A DNA stretch of 64,000 bases. Origin: Candidatus Melainabacteria bacterium. Lineage in GTDB: Bacteria > Cyanobacteriota > Vampirovibrionia > Obscuribacterales > Obscuribacteraceae. The notes under the pieces were generated by a model. It did not search any database, had not been told where the DNA came from, and was given only the letters and a program-made list of their open reading frames with translations. The first letter of the stretch is position 1, and each line of letters opens with the position of its first letter. Made by a program: the position numbers and the translations under genes. Where the stretch lies: contig PLZS01000082.1 of the NCBI GenBank assembly GCA_003153555.1, positions 62,001 to 126,000 on the forward strand, read 5' to 3'. Positions 1 through 8,050 of this stretch are shown here, in pieces.

Positions 1-198
1 CATCTTGGCGGTTCACTTGAGTTCACGCTCAGTCGCGACCAAAAGGAAGCCGCCGTGCTCTCTGGTTTCAGCGCTGCTGTGGTCGAACTGGCCAGGACGG
101 GCGTCTTGACTGACGACAAGCTGACGCTTTGCCAGGAGGCAATGAAGTCGTACAGCGATTTGCACCGGGTTCTCATCGCCGGGCAGCGAAACAAGTGA
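1..198 (+). CDS. C-terminal end of an unknown protein (5' end outside window)
   Basis: An open frame runs from the first base and ends at TGA 196-198, giving the last 65 residues of a protein whose start lies left of the window. The tail is mostly predicted helix with a short beta-like LEFTL stretch near the left edge. No motif is recognised. Codon choice (GAC, AAG, CTG, GTC) resembles the G+C-rich genes at 462-2739 and 14.7-19 kb, so it may belong to the same class. A hairpin follows directly. Function unknown; the coding call rests on codon choice and the clean stop. Confidence 0.6.
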   Translation, partial: HLGGSLEFTLSRDQKEAAVLSGFSAAVVELARTGVLTDDKLTLCQEAMKSYSDLHRVLIAGQRNK

Positions 199-199
199 G

Positions 200-238
200 G
201 GTGACAGTTCTGCGTCTTTAACGCCGAATTCTGTCACC
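200..238. terminator. Nested hairpin after the first gene
   Basis: GGTGACAG (200-207) pairs with CTGTCACC (231-238), and GCGT/ACGC forms a small inner stem. It begins two bases after the stop of the + strand gene. There is no clear T run, so it is a weak terminator candidate. Confidence 0.35.
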
Positions 239-285
239 TTTCACTTGGCGGTGTTCAACTATCTTCTATAAAAGAAAAAATTAAA

Positions 286-323
286 AAGAAGAGACGACGG
301 GTCAACCCCGCCGCGCTCTTCTT
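286..323 (-). terminator. Intrinsic terminator of the AAA+ gene
   Basis: AAGAAGAG (286-293) pairs perfectly with CTCTTCTT (316-323), with further G-C pairing inside. Read on the minus strand the stem is followed by a T-rich tail (complement of 271-285). It lies about 140 bases after the stop of the minus-strand AAA+ gene. Confidence 0.75.
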
Positions 324-461
324 CCGGCCATTGAAGTGACCTTAAGCAAGAGCGCGGTCGGTGCCGAGCCAGTGCAGTCGAGTGAAACATCAAAAACAAC
401 CCTCCAGGTTTGACAGATGTACGAGTCCGAAACCCGGGCTTCATACGTTCAGTCACCTGGA

Positions 462-1910
462 TTAGCCTTTGCGCTCCTTCTTCACCACCTCAGCGTCCGG
501 GAACTTCTCCCCGATCAACTGAGCCATCTCCGCCGTGGTGCGGATGGTCACCGAAGCGATGTAAGGCGCCTCGGACATCTGGATGAACTGGTTCACGATC
601 TTCAACTCGTAAACCTTGGTCAGGTCGTGCTGCATCGCGATCATTGCTTTGCCCAGCGCCTTCTCAGACGCGCAGGTGAGCGTAACCGCGTAGTAAGCGA
701 GCCCGTCGCCCTTCGTCACGGTGCTCAGAGCCTTGTGCAGACGACGCTGAAAGATGGCCTGATCGCCCGTGCTGTGGTTCTCACCACGCTGAGCCATCCG
801 GTCCACTTCCGCGACGTCGCCTTCGCCCTCGAGCAGCCCGAAGTCGAGCTTCTTGGCGCCCTCCGAATGGAAGACCACGACCTTGTCCCCGCCACAGATG
901 GCGTGGTTGTTCATCAGACGGCTAAGCGGAGTGACGAGATGCTTCTCGAGCACGCGCTTCAACTCGGCAACACTGCCGCCGTCTGCCATCGAAGTGTCGA
1001 GCAAGAACGTCTTAGCCGAGGTTTCCACCTCGAGCTCGAACGCTTCACCCGGCTCCAGAGCTGACTCCATGCGGGCATGGAGAATGGCCAGCTCGGTGTC
1101 GACGATGCCCAGAAGGTCTTCCCGCGTGTGCATCTTGAACACCACGACGGCGTCCAGACGGTTGCGGAACTCCTTCTTGTAGAGCTGCCTCATGCTCTTG
1201 GTGACGATGCCCTCGATCTCCTCAGGAGTCGCCTTGTGAGCGCGGCTGATGAAACCGATGCCACCTTCCTCCAGCCGCTCCACCTCGTCCATGCCCAAGT
1301 TCATGGTCAGGATGAAGATGGTGTTGCTGAAGTCCACGATCTCGCTGTCGCCCAGGACCGCGTATCCGTTGTCGAACACGCCCATCCAGAACTTGTAGAA
1401 ATCGTAGTGAGCCTTCTCGAACTCGTTGATGATCACGACGTTGATGTCGCTCTTCGAGTTGAGACGCACGCGGCGAAGGTTGTGGTTGCTGATCCGCGAG
1501 CGCGGGTCAGTGTCCTCGGGCTTGAGTTCAGCCTTCTCCTTGGCAGAGAGACCGCCGACATAGGTCGGAGGCGCACCCTTGAGGTCGAGCACCTGATGCT
1601 TCTCGATGTAGTCCGCGCCCTCGAGCACGGTGACGGCATCGGCATCCTGGTGAATGAATTCGGCAATCACCTTACCGGAGTAAGACTTGCCGGTACGCGA
1701 AGGTCCGATGGCGACGCAGACCGCGATCGGCTGCTTCTTGTTGCGGATCTTGCTGTTGGCACGCTCGAAGACCATCTGGGCCATTTCGTTCGCCTTCGGC
1801 TGACCGATGACACGAGCGCCGAAGAACTTCATGAAGGCTTCGCTGCGATGATCGACCTGATCAGTGTCGAGCAGGATCATCTGACGTTTGATTTTCTTGG
1901 TAGTAGACAT
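462..1910 (-). CDS. ClpA/B-like AAA+ ATPase with altered Walker B
   Basis: Single AAA+ domain of the ClpA/ClpB second-ring type, 482 residues. ATG at 1910 is preferred because AAAAAGGAG lies 7 bases upstream; the frame stays open to 2033. Walker A is GPSRTGKS (69-76). A GAPPTYVG stretch near 112-119 matches the ClpB pore-region signature, followed by an insertion of about 30 residues. Walker B reads VVIINEFEKA, so the usual Asp is Asn162, next to Glu163. Sensor-1 TMN (202-204) and the FRNRLD arginine finger (Arg251) are present. The sensor-2 region reads SVAELKR where the family has GARxLxR, so that Arg is lost. About 130 C-terminal residues are unlike Clp proteins. No protease partner is nearby. 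Hydrolysis may be slow or absent (inference). Confidence 0.85.
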   Translation of the reverse strand: MSTTKKIKRQMILLDTDQVDHRSEAFMKFFGARVIGQPKANEMAQMVFERANSKIRNKKQPIAVCVAIGPSRTGKSYSGKVIAEFIHQDADAVTVLEGADYIEKHQVLDLKGAPPTYVGGLSAKEKAELKPEDTDPRSRISNHNLRRVRLNSKSDINVVIINEFEKAHYDFYKFWMGVFDNGYAVLGDSEIVDFSNTIFILTMNLGMDEVERLEEGGIGFISRAHKATPEEIEGIVTKSMRQLYKKEFRNRLDAVVVFKMHTREDLLGIVDTELAILHARMESALEPGEAFELEVETSAKTFLLDTSMADGGSVAELKRVLEKHLVTPLSRLMNNHAICGGDKVVVFHSEGAKKLDFGLLEGEGDVAEVDRMAQRGENHSTGDQAIFQRRLHKALSTVTKGDGLAYYAVTLTCASEKALGKAMIAMQHDLTKVYELKIVNQFIQMSEAPYIASVTIRTTAEMAQLIGEKFPDAEVVKKERKG

Positions 1911-2058
1911 AACAGACTCCTTTTTGCCGGGTTGATCCGGCGTTTGAAAGTCAGCAACGCAGGGCGTCGCCGTGGCCGTGTGGCCATGAAACATTGAAGC
2001 CACCATTGCTAGTGACTTCGAGAGTGGCGACACCTAGCCGCCGGTTAGAAACTGTGGG

Positions 2059-2739
2059 TCAAAGCGTGGAGCGCTTCAGCATCTCCTGATAGGAAAGCTG
2101 AACGAACGCACGCTCGTCACCAAGCAAACTGGACGCCAACGAAGCAATCTGCTGCCTTGCGGCCTGCACATCGCCGTTGACCGGGACCAGGAGCTCGATT
2201 TCCATGTAGTGACCGGAGTAATCTCCAAGTCCGTCCGCAGTATCGAGCGCTACAACGATGTTGTGATGGTCATCCTCAGCAAGGCGACTGTAGAGGTCGC
2301 GATCCTTGCTGAACGAGGGGAGTGGACCACCTGCAAATCGCTCGCCGAGTTCCAGCAAGCAGCCTGCAGCCAATTCACTTGTTTCCTTCTCCGTCTCTTC
2401 ACGTTCACGATCACCACCAACAACAACCCACTTCTTGCGAGTGAGAACTTGTTTGGTTTTGTCGTTCATGGTTTCGACGCGGATGCGCATCATGTCGCCT
2501 TCAGTGATAACCGGCAGAAACGTGTCCGTCATGAACACCTGACCGGTCAACTGAAAGCCTGAAGCGAGAAGACGTGCAGGAAGTGCGCGGAACTCTTCCT
2601 TGGAAATCGCAAACTTGCGTTCGACCTCCAGGTGAGATTTCTTGCAGTCCTGACAATTGCTTCCGAAAACTCGCCTCAAAATCTTGGGGAGCTGGCGGAA
2701 AGCTGAACGAAAAACCAGGCTAACGCGCCTTTTAGTCAT
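2059..2739 (-). CDS. CYTH-domain (triphosphate tunnel) protein
   Basis: A 226-residue protein with the CYTH signature HLEVERKF (the ExExK metal/triphosphate motif) near residue 36, then alternating basic and acidic beta strands expected of a triphosphate tunnel: RIRVET, VLTRKKW and a late YMEIELLV strand. The family hydrolyses inorganic triphosphate or thiamine triphosphate, or makes cAMP; the substrate cannot be told here. A basic N-terminal stretch of about 35 residues with a CxxC pair precedes the domain. Start is ATG 2739 with AAAAGGAG 6 bases upstream. It lies upstream of the AAA+ gene on the same strand with a 148-base gap and may share transcription with it. Confidence 0.8.
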   Translation of the reverse strand: MTKRRVSLVFRSAFRQLPKILRRVFGSNCQDCKKSHLEVERKFAISKEEFRALPARLLASGFQLTGQVFMTDTFLPVITEGDMMRIRVETMNDKTKQVLTRKKWVVVGGDREREETEKETSELAAGCLLELGERFAGGPLPSFSKDRDLYSRLAEDDHHNIVVALDTADGLGDYSGHYMEIELLVPVNGDVQAARQQIASLASSLLGDERAFVQLSYQEMLKRSTL

Positions 2740-3437
2740 GACTAGCTCCTTTTTGAGACGAGTGAATTGTCGTTAATCACTGTCTTCTGTTCAAGATTAC
2801 GTTAGCTAACTGAATGCAGCAATCATACAGACGTTCAGATTCGCTCCCTGGGAAGAGAAGTTCTGGCGTATGAGGGAAGATTGGGGAAAAGCTGCCTAGT
2901 TAGTTACGAAATCTCAGAGTTGAGTTGGGTTGAATGGATATTTAGACCATACACAACAACTTCTTGGAAAGCCAAAGAAGCTCTAATCAGTACTTGATAT
3001 GCGCGCTTCTCTTGATCACTGATTTAGGTTCGATAGACTAAAGGTCTGGCATCCCGGCGGATTGACCCTCTCTGTGTATTTTTATGGGGTAGACCTTGGG
3101 TTATAGGCGATACGCTTTAGAACCCCATGAGCGCCGGATTAGCAGAATCATAAGGAAATCATAAATAGCGACGTTCACGCCAGGTGTGAGCCGCCTAATA
3201 CATTCAAGTCGTGATGTCAAGCTAGCTAGTCCCTGCGAAGTGTCACGAACTTAGTTCCTTCTTGATCCCGCTGGCGCGCTACCATACCGCAGTCGGTCAC
3301 CATTTGCGTAGCTATCGCCCACTAAATATTATCAGCGTCTAATGCTACCCCTAGTCAAGGAGGGTCTTTCCACACACTGACATCACATCTGGTGCCAAGA
3401 GGCGGTTTTCGCGTTTAACCCCAAATGTCAGTAGGGC
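2740..3437. other. Long non-coding stretch with one hairpin
   Basis: About 700 bases between divergently oriented genes with no credible reading frame. ATGGGGT (3084-3090) pairs with ACCCCAT (3122-3128) around a 31-base loop, which could be a structured leader or small RNA. No tRNA-like T-loop or known riboswitch core was recognised. Promoters for both flanking genes should lie here, but no convincing -35/-10 pair was found. Confidence 0.4.
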
Positions 3438-4061
3438 ATGTCACTAACAAGCGAGTCCCAACTAAATTTCCTCAGCAAGGTGATGGCGATGCAATCAACT
3501 TTTCGTTCTGCGGCTTCCCTAGGACAAAATCAAACGATGCAATATTTGACTGATTGCCTGACAGAAGAAGGGTTCGCCTGGGATTTCCGCGCAAAATCTG
3601 ATTTTGCACTCGATGACGCTTGTGGACAGAGAGACTTTGACTGGCCGGCATTGGATGAAGAATCCTACAGAAAGCCTGGTCCAGCACAATCAGTGAAAGT
3701 TTGGAGCATGGCCAGCAGCAGCTCTCGAATTCCAGCCCAAACGGTCAAAGCCAAAAAATCCGCTGCAGACGCTGAGTCCTTGCGCGAGTTGCTGGATGAA
3801 GCAATGGAGCGAGAAGCGCAACGAATAACCGCTCGCATGAAAGCCTTCCGCCCTGAATCTGAAAATCAGTCAGCCAACGAACCCATCAGTGTAATCGCCG
3901 CAGTGAAGACGATTTTCATCAAAATCAAGACACAGTGCCAATTGTTGTCTGGATTTACTGTGCATATTCACAGTACGCTGTTAAATCACAAACCATCGAT
4001 GTTCGTTAAACAGCACGATTATGCCGAGCAGCTTGCGGAGTCGGGCAGCTTTGCTGCATAG
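3438..4061 (+). CDS. Hypothetical protein
   Basis: An open frame of 207 residues with no recognised domain, signal peptide or membrane helix. The middle (about 110-140) is a charged helix, and the last third has a hydrophobic patch around AVKTIFIKIKTQCQLL. The site before ATG is poor (AGTAGGGC touching the start; a better AGGAGGG lies about 75 bases upstream). Codon use looks ordinary for the window. It faces the LysM-like gene across two terminators, which supports a transcribed unit. It may be a real orphan gene; the start is uncertain. Confidence 0.5.
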   Translation: MSLTSESQLNFLSKVMAMQSTFRSAASLGQNQTMQYLTDCLTEEGFAWDFRAKSDFALDDACGQRDFDWPALDEESYRKPGPAQSVKVWSMASSSSRIPAQTVKAKKSAADAESLRELLDEAMEREAQRITARMKAFRPESENQSANEPISVIAAVKTIFIKIKTQCQLLSGFTVHIHSTLLNHKPSMFVKQHDYAEQLAESGSFAA

Positions 4062-4335
4062 ACCCCACTAGTGTGCATAGGCTATCCTCGGATTAATCTT
4101 GGTAAAAGTCCAGTTTTAAATGGAAAGGTATAGATTTAGTCCGACCTCTTAGACCTTTCCAGACACCACCGGCGATGTCAGAACTTTGATTGGCCACAAA
4201 TCAGCCCGTCGAAAATTGACTATGCCAGGTTTAGAGTGCCAGAACCGCTCTGGTGAAGTAGCCTCTGGAGTATCGACTTAGGCGCCCGGCGCCGTGAGAC
4301 TTTGAAATTCTGGCTGGCGTCAGAAGCGAAAAAAG

Positions 4336-4363
4336 AGGACAGTGAACGGCGATTCTCTGTCCT
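4336..4363. terminator. Bidirectional terminator, copy A
   Basis: AGGACAG (4336-4342) pairs with CTGTCCT (4357-4363). An A run precedes and a T run follows, so it can act on both strands between the convergent genes at 4061 and 4453. Confidence 0.7.
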
Positions 4364-4397
4364 TTTATTTCGCCTGAAAGGCACCGGATTACGATAA

Positions 4398-4431
4398 AGG
4401 AGACAGAGAACGGCGATGATCACTGCCTCCT
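4398..4431. terminator. Bidirectional terminator, copy B
   Basis: AGGAGACAG (4398-4406) pairs with CTGCCTCCT (4423-4431) with one mismatch, flanked by AAA and TTTT. Its stem and the loop text GAACGGCGAT closely repeat copy A about 62 bases away, so the two look like a duplication. Confidence 0.7.
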
Positions 4432-4452
4432 TTTATTATCGTCATCAAAAAA

Positions 4453-5361
4453 CTACGACATAACTATTTCCAGATTAGGCAGCAAAGCTCTGCCGTGATT
4501 GACTGCTTGTAAGCGCTGAGATCTCTCCGCGATTGCCGCTTTAGTACCGCCCTGGGCAGCCGCGATGCTCCAATAACTTTCGCCTGATTTTACTTGGTGA
4601 TGATTGCGATCAGCGCCAGCAGACACTGGTGGTCTCGCTTCGGCCGAATTTTCGGCGGTGGCAACATGGTGCGGTGGTCTCGTACCGGTTTGTGTCGGTG
4701 TTGCGTCACCTGGGGCTGCTGTTCGATCTTCGTGGGCCACGCCCCCTCGAGCTAGTCCATCTATCGGACCGAGCGCTCCCTCTAGAGCTGCCGTCAGCGG
4801 TCTGTCCCGATAATGATCGCCAATCCGATTTGCACCAGCTTGGGCAGTGCGGGAAACACTATCTCCAACAGCAGAAGCGGTTTGACCGATCACTCTGCCT
4901 TCTCTATCTAGTTCCTGGTGAGCAGCATGGACGTTGCGAGCAACATCCCTGTTCTCTCTCGCCAATTCAGCGCCGGCAGCGTTAACATTGCGAGCAACAC
5001 CGTTTCCGAAGTCTGTAGCGGCTTGGCCGACAACTCTGCCTTCTCTATCTACTTCTTGGTGCACCCCATGGGTTGCACCAGCAACCTGATCTCCGACAGC
5101 ATGAGCGGCACGAACCACGTCTCTGTTTTCTCTAGCCAATTCTGCGCCGGCAGCGTTAACATTGCGACTGATTGCAGCGCCAGCCGCGTTGACATTCTCG
5201 CCAATTGCCTGCCCTACCCCGTGAATTCTCGTCATTCCCGCGCCCCAAGTTTCATTAATTGCGCTTGTAAGGTCGGCAAATCCTTGACTTGCATGCCTTG
5301 AAGCGTTGTCATTTTGGCGATTAGCAGCTTCGAATGAGGCTTGTGATGAAGGTGGGGCCAT
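4453..5361 (-). CDS. Repetitive protein with C-terminal LysM-like domain
   Basis: 302 residues, start ATG 5361 with TAGGAG upstream. Residues about 1-45 are polar. About 45-180 are degenerate repeats built on NVNAAGAELARENRD and HQELDREGRVIGQ, strongly helical and alanine-rich. A low-complexity Pro/Thr/Ala linker follows. The last 50 residues (QVKSGESYWSIAA, then LQAVNHGRALLPNLEIVMS) fit a LysM fold, a peptidoglycan-binding module. There is no N-terminal signal peptide, so export would need a non-Sec route, or the protein binds wall only after release. The repeats suggest a rod-like spacer. The LysM call rests on pattern, not on a search. Confidence 0.7.
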   Translation of the reverse strand: MAPPSSQASFEAANRQNDNASRHASQGFADLTSAINETWGAGMTRIHGVGQAIGENVNAAGAAISRNVNAAGAELARENRDVVRAAHAVGDQVAGATHGVHQEVDREGRVVGQAATDFGNGVARNVNAAGAELARENRDVARNVHAAHQELDREGRVIGQTASAVGDSVSRTAQAGANRIGDHYRDRPLTAALEGALGPIDGLARGGVAHEDRTAAPGDATPTQTGTRPPHHVATAENSAEARPPVSAGADRNHHQVKSGESYWSIAAAQGGTKAAIAERSQRLQAVNHGRALLPNLEIVMS

Positions 5362-5725
5362 TGGTAATTACTCCTAGAGAACCATCAGTGGTTTTAGTAA
5401 GTTCGCGGTTGATTGGTGTCTCAACTCCTGATAATGCAAGTCTATTTTTTTAGCGTGATAAAAGGGCAACTGAACTGTGATCGAACTGTGACAGGGGTGA
5501 ACCGCTTGATTGATATCTTAGGGCTGGGCTGTATCACAGACCGGTCAAGCGTGTGTCATCGGTGTGTCAGGCAGGTAAAATTCGTACCGCGCGGTGATCT
5601 GGCAGCTCGATCGTGCCTGTAATTACGGAACTGTGACAGGTCCAAGGGCTGCTTGACCGTTCTCAATCGATTCGCGCTAAACTCATCGTCTAATTGCATA
5701 AGCAACTTCTGATGGAGAAAAAACC
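5362..5725. promoter_or_regulatory. Divergent regulatory region with repeated GAACTGTGA
   Basis: A 364-base gap between divergent genes. GAACTGTGA occurs at 5472-5480, 5483-5491 and 5628-5636; the last two extend to GAACTGTGACAGG. The first two are 11 bases apart, one helical turn, which suits tandem binding of one regulator. The block TGACAGGGGTGA (5489-5500) recurs inverted at 11873-11884 upstream of tadA. No confident -35/-10 pair was found. Confidence 0.4.
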
Positions 5726-5902
5726 ATGCTTAAATCCGAAGCAGAACGAGTCATTCGACGCGCACTCGAAGACACGGGTGCTCAATTCACCGAAGAACAG
5801 ATACAAGCGCTGTGCATTTTAGTTAACAAGATTGCCAGCGCGACCGTTGAAGAAGCCCTTGCCTCCTGGCGTCCCAGCGGTGGCGGTGGCGGCCACCGCT
5901 AA
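5726..5902 (+). CDS. Small hypothetical protein (58 aa)
   Basis: Starts ATG 5726 with GATGGAGA upstream and ends TAA 5900-5902. The product is mainly helical (AERVIRRALEDTGAQFTEEQ; IQALCILVNKIASATVEEAL) and ends in a glycine-rich SGGGGGHR tail. It has no membrane segment. It lies 51 bases before the M20 peptidase gene and probably shares its transcript. Function unknown; it could be a small helical regulator or chaperone-like subunit, but nothing in the sequence selects between these. Confidence 0.6.
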   Translation: MLKSEAERVIRRALEDTGAQFTEEQIQALCILVNKIASATVEEALASWRPSGGGGGHR

Positions 5903-5953
5903 ATGGTAGGGGCCGCTGCGCTCCAATTCTATAAATTTGAGGATCCATCATAT

Positions 5954-7144
5954 ATGTCAAATTCCTCCGTGCTCGAGCAAGCAAAAAAGCTGCAGCCCGA
6001 AATCGTTGACTTACGCAGACATCTGCACTCAGAGCCAGAACTTAGCTTCTATGAACACAAGACAGCTGAACTAGCAGCTAATAAATTAGATGGACTTGGC
6101 TACAAAGTTAAGCGTGGCGTTGGCAAGACCGGTGTCACCGCAGACATCGGCACCGGCACAACTGTGGCGATTCGTGCGGATATGGACGGTCTGCCCATCG
6201 ACGAGGCAACCCAAAAATCCTACAGCTCTAAGAATAAGGGCGTCATGCACGCCTGTGGCCATGATGCTCACGTCTCCTGCGCCCTGGCAGCAGCAAAAAT
6301 TCTTTCTGGTGAAAAACAAGAGCTAAACGGACGGATCCGGATGCTGATGCAACCAGCAGAAGAATTCGGCGACCAGGAAGGCAAATCGGGCGCATATCGC
6401 ATGCTGGAGGACGATGCACTGGCTGGCGTCGGCGCGATCATCGGGCTGCATATGGACGCCACAATACCAGCCGGAAAAGTGGGCATCATACCGGGGCCAA
6501 TCATGGCTGCAGCTGACAGCTTCACAGTCACTATCCAGGGTCGTGGCGGGCACGGCGCTTATCCGGAGACAACTATCGACGCTGTCGTTGTGGCATCTCA
6601 AGTGATCGGTTGCATTCAGCAAATTGTGTCAAGACGAATTTCCGCGCTCGAGCCGGCAATCATCACCGTTGGCTCTTTCCACAGTTCGAGCACAAGAGGC
6701 AATATCATCTCGGATCACGTCACACTAGAAGGCACGTTCCGGACATTCAACAAGGACGTACGCAAGCAGATTATGGAAGAGCTGGAACGCGCTTGTGCAG
6801 TGGCTCGCGCCCTGGGCGGCGACTACAAACTCGAATACGAATTGGGTTATCCAACTACAGTTAACGATCCAGAAATTACACAGATTATGCGCGAGGCCGC
6901 CATCGATTTAATCGGCATCGACAACGTACTTGCCGTCAAACCACGCTGCTGGAGCGAAGACTTCTCAATGTTCGCTGAAGTTGTGCCTGGTGCATTCATG
7001 TTCCTAGGTGCAGAGATTGAAGGCGATCGCCGCAGTCATCACAGTGACACGTTTGATCTCGACGAGTCTGGATTATTTATCGGAACGGCGGTGCTTGCAG
7101 AGACCGCAAAACGGCTAATTAAGCACCTGGAGACCCATAAGTGA
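5954..7144 (+). CDS. M20D metallopeptidase, likely diaminopimelate N-deacylase
   Basis: 396 residues. ATG 5954 is preferred (TGAGGA about 11 bases upstream) over an in-frame ATG at 5903 that has no site. It matches the M20D amidohydrolase group (hippuricase, auxin-conjugate hydrolase, N-acetyl-diaminopimelate deacetylase). Metal ligands are visible: Cys101 and His103 in ACGHDAH, Glu136-137 in QPAEE, His166 in GLHMD and a late SHHSD. The dimerisation domain sits in the middle (GRGGHGAYP). The stop overlaps the start of dapD by 4 bases (GTGA). That coupling, with no separate dapE in the window, suggests it removes the acyl group from N-succinyl-diaminopimelate in lysine synthesis; M20D enzymes act on other acyl amino acids too, so the substrate is inferred. 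Confidence 0.85.
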   Translation: MSNSSVLEQAKKLQPEIVDLRRHLHSEPELSFYEHKTAELAANKLDGLGYKVKRGVGKTGVTADIGTGTTVAIRADMDGLPIDEATQKSYSSKNKGVMHACGHDAHVSCALAAAKILSGEKQELNGRIRMLMQPAEEFGDQEGKSGAYRMLEDDALAGVGAIIGLHMDATIPAGKVGIIPGPIMAAADSFTVTIQGRGGHGAYPETTIDAVVVASQVIGCIQQIVSRRISALEPAIITVGSFHSSSTRGNIISDHVTLEGTFRTFNKDVRKQIMEELERACAVARALGGDYKLEYELGYPTTVNDPEITQIMREAAIDLIGIDNVLAVKPRCWSEDFSMFAEVVPGAFMFLGAEIEGDRRSHHSDTFDLDESGLFIGTAVLAETAKRLIKHLETHK

Positions 7145-7944
7145 AAAAAGATACTATCGACTTAGCCAAACGTATTGATGAATTGTTCGAGGCTGAGTCG
7201 ACTCCGGCAGAAGCAACAATGCTGATCGACATGGTCATGGAAGGATTAGACCAGGGAACAATCAAGGTTGTAGAAAAAACAAACAAGGGCTGGCAAACGA
7301 ATGCCTGGGTCAAGAAAGCGATTTTGCTTTATTTTCGCCTCTCGCCCGTGCAAAAAATGGACGAAGGTCACTTCTTCGACAAGATTCCATTAAAGACTCT
7401 CTCGGCGGCAGCTAACCGCATTGTGCCTTATTCTTCTGTACGACGCGGCGCTTACATCGGTGCCAAAGTTGTGATTATGGCACCTAGTTTTGTCAACATC
7501 GGCGCTTACATCGACGAAGGCTCTATGGTCGATTCGCTAGTGCTCGTGGGCTCCTGTGCGCGCATCGGCAAGAACGTTCACCTGGGAGCTGGCACCATCA
7601 TCGGTGGCGTCCTCGAACCGCCAAATAGCACGCCTGTGATCATTGAAGATAATGCCTTTATCGGCGGCAGCTGCGGAATCTATGAGGGCTGCATAGTGGA
7701 AGCCAACGCCGTAATCGGTGCCGGCACTATCATCACTGCGCGCACGCCTATCGTGGATATCAATACGGGTGAAGAATTTTACGGTCGGGTGCCTGAAAAC
7801 TCAGTTGTCGTGCCGGGTGGACGCCCAAAGAAATATGGCGATCGTGAGTTCATTCTCCAGACTCCATTGATCATCAAAAAGAGAGATCCTGCAGTTAGTG
7901 CCAAACTCGCACTTGAGGATTCTCTGCGTCAGTTCAACTCTTAG
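7141..7944 (+). CDS. dapD: Tetrahydrodipicolinate N-succinyltransferase
   Basis: 267 residues, the usual length for the succinyl-type enzyme. It transfers succinyl from CoA to tetrahydrodipicolinate in the diaminopimelate/lysine pathway. The N-terminal part carries the helical domain with NAWVKKAILLYFRL; the centre is a left-handed beta helix of hexapeptide repeats (about 95-200), including PSFVNIGAYIDEGSMVDS and GSCARIGKNVHLGAG, both hallmarks of DapD. The C-terminal part has YGRVPENSVVVPGG. Start is GTG 7141 overlapping the M20 gene's TGA, so translation is probably coupled. Cytosolic trimer by family knowledge. Confidence 0.95.
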   Translation: MKKDTIDLAKRIDELFEAESTPAEATMLIDMVMEGLDQGTIKVVEKTNKGWQTNAWVKKAILLYFRLSPVQKMDEGHFFDKIPLKTLSAAANRIVPYSSVRRGAYIGAKVVIMAPSFVNIGAYIDEGSMVDSLVLVGSCARIGKNVHLGAGTIIGGVLEPPNSTPVIIEDNAFIGGSCGIYEGCIVEANAVIGAGTIITARTPIVDINTGEEFYGRVPENSVVVPGGRPKKYGDREFILQTPLIIKKRDPAVSAKLALEDSLRQFNS

Positions 7945-7990
7945 CGAGTCGTGCGGGAGACCCGCGCTCCATTTCGCTCTTCATTGATTT

Positions 7991-8013
7991 AGAGAGAGAG
8001 AGAGAGAGAGAGA
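7991..8013. repeat. AG dinucleotide microsatellite
   Basis: Eleven AG units plus one A, between the stop of dapD and the stop of the convergent secreted-protein gene. Confidence 0.95.
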
Positions 8014-8027
8014 CTCTTCCTTGGTGG

Positions 8028-8041
8028 CACCAATTACGGTG
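8028..8041. repeat. Dispersed palindrome, copy 1
   Basis: CACC-AATTAC-GGTG, extended by G/C to a 5-bp stem. It lies between two convergent stop codons (7944 and 8051). One of at least six copies in the window. Confidence 0.6.
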
Positions 8042-8050
8042 CGTCAGAAA

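Noticed and set aside
1077..1997. Long + strand open frame opposite the AAA+ gene (about 300 residues)
   Set aside because: It mirrors a gene with clear AAA+ motifs and a strong ribosome site; G+C-rich codons on one strand leave the opposite strand open. Similar shadows lie opposite 17.6-18.3 kb, 44.4-45.2 kb and 49.8-50.3 kb.
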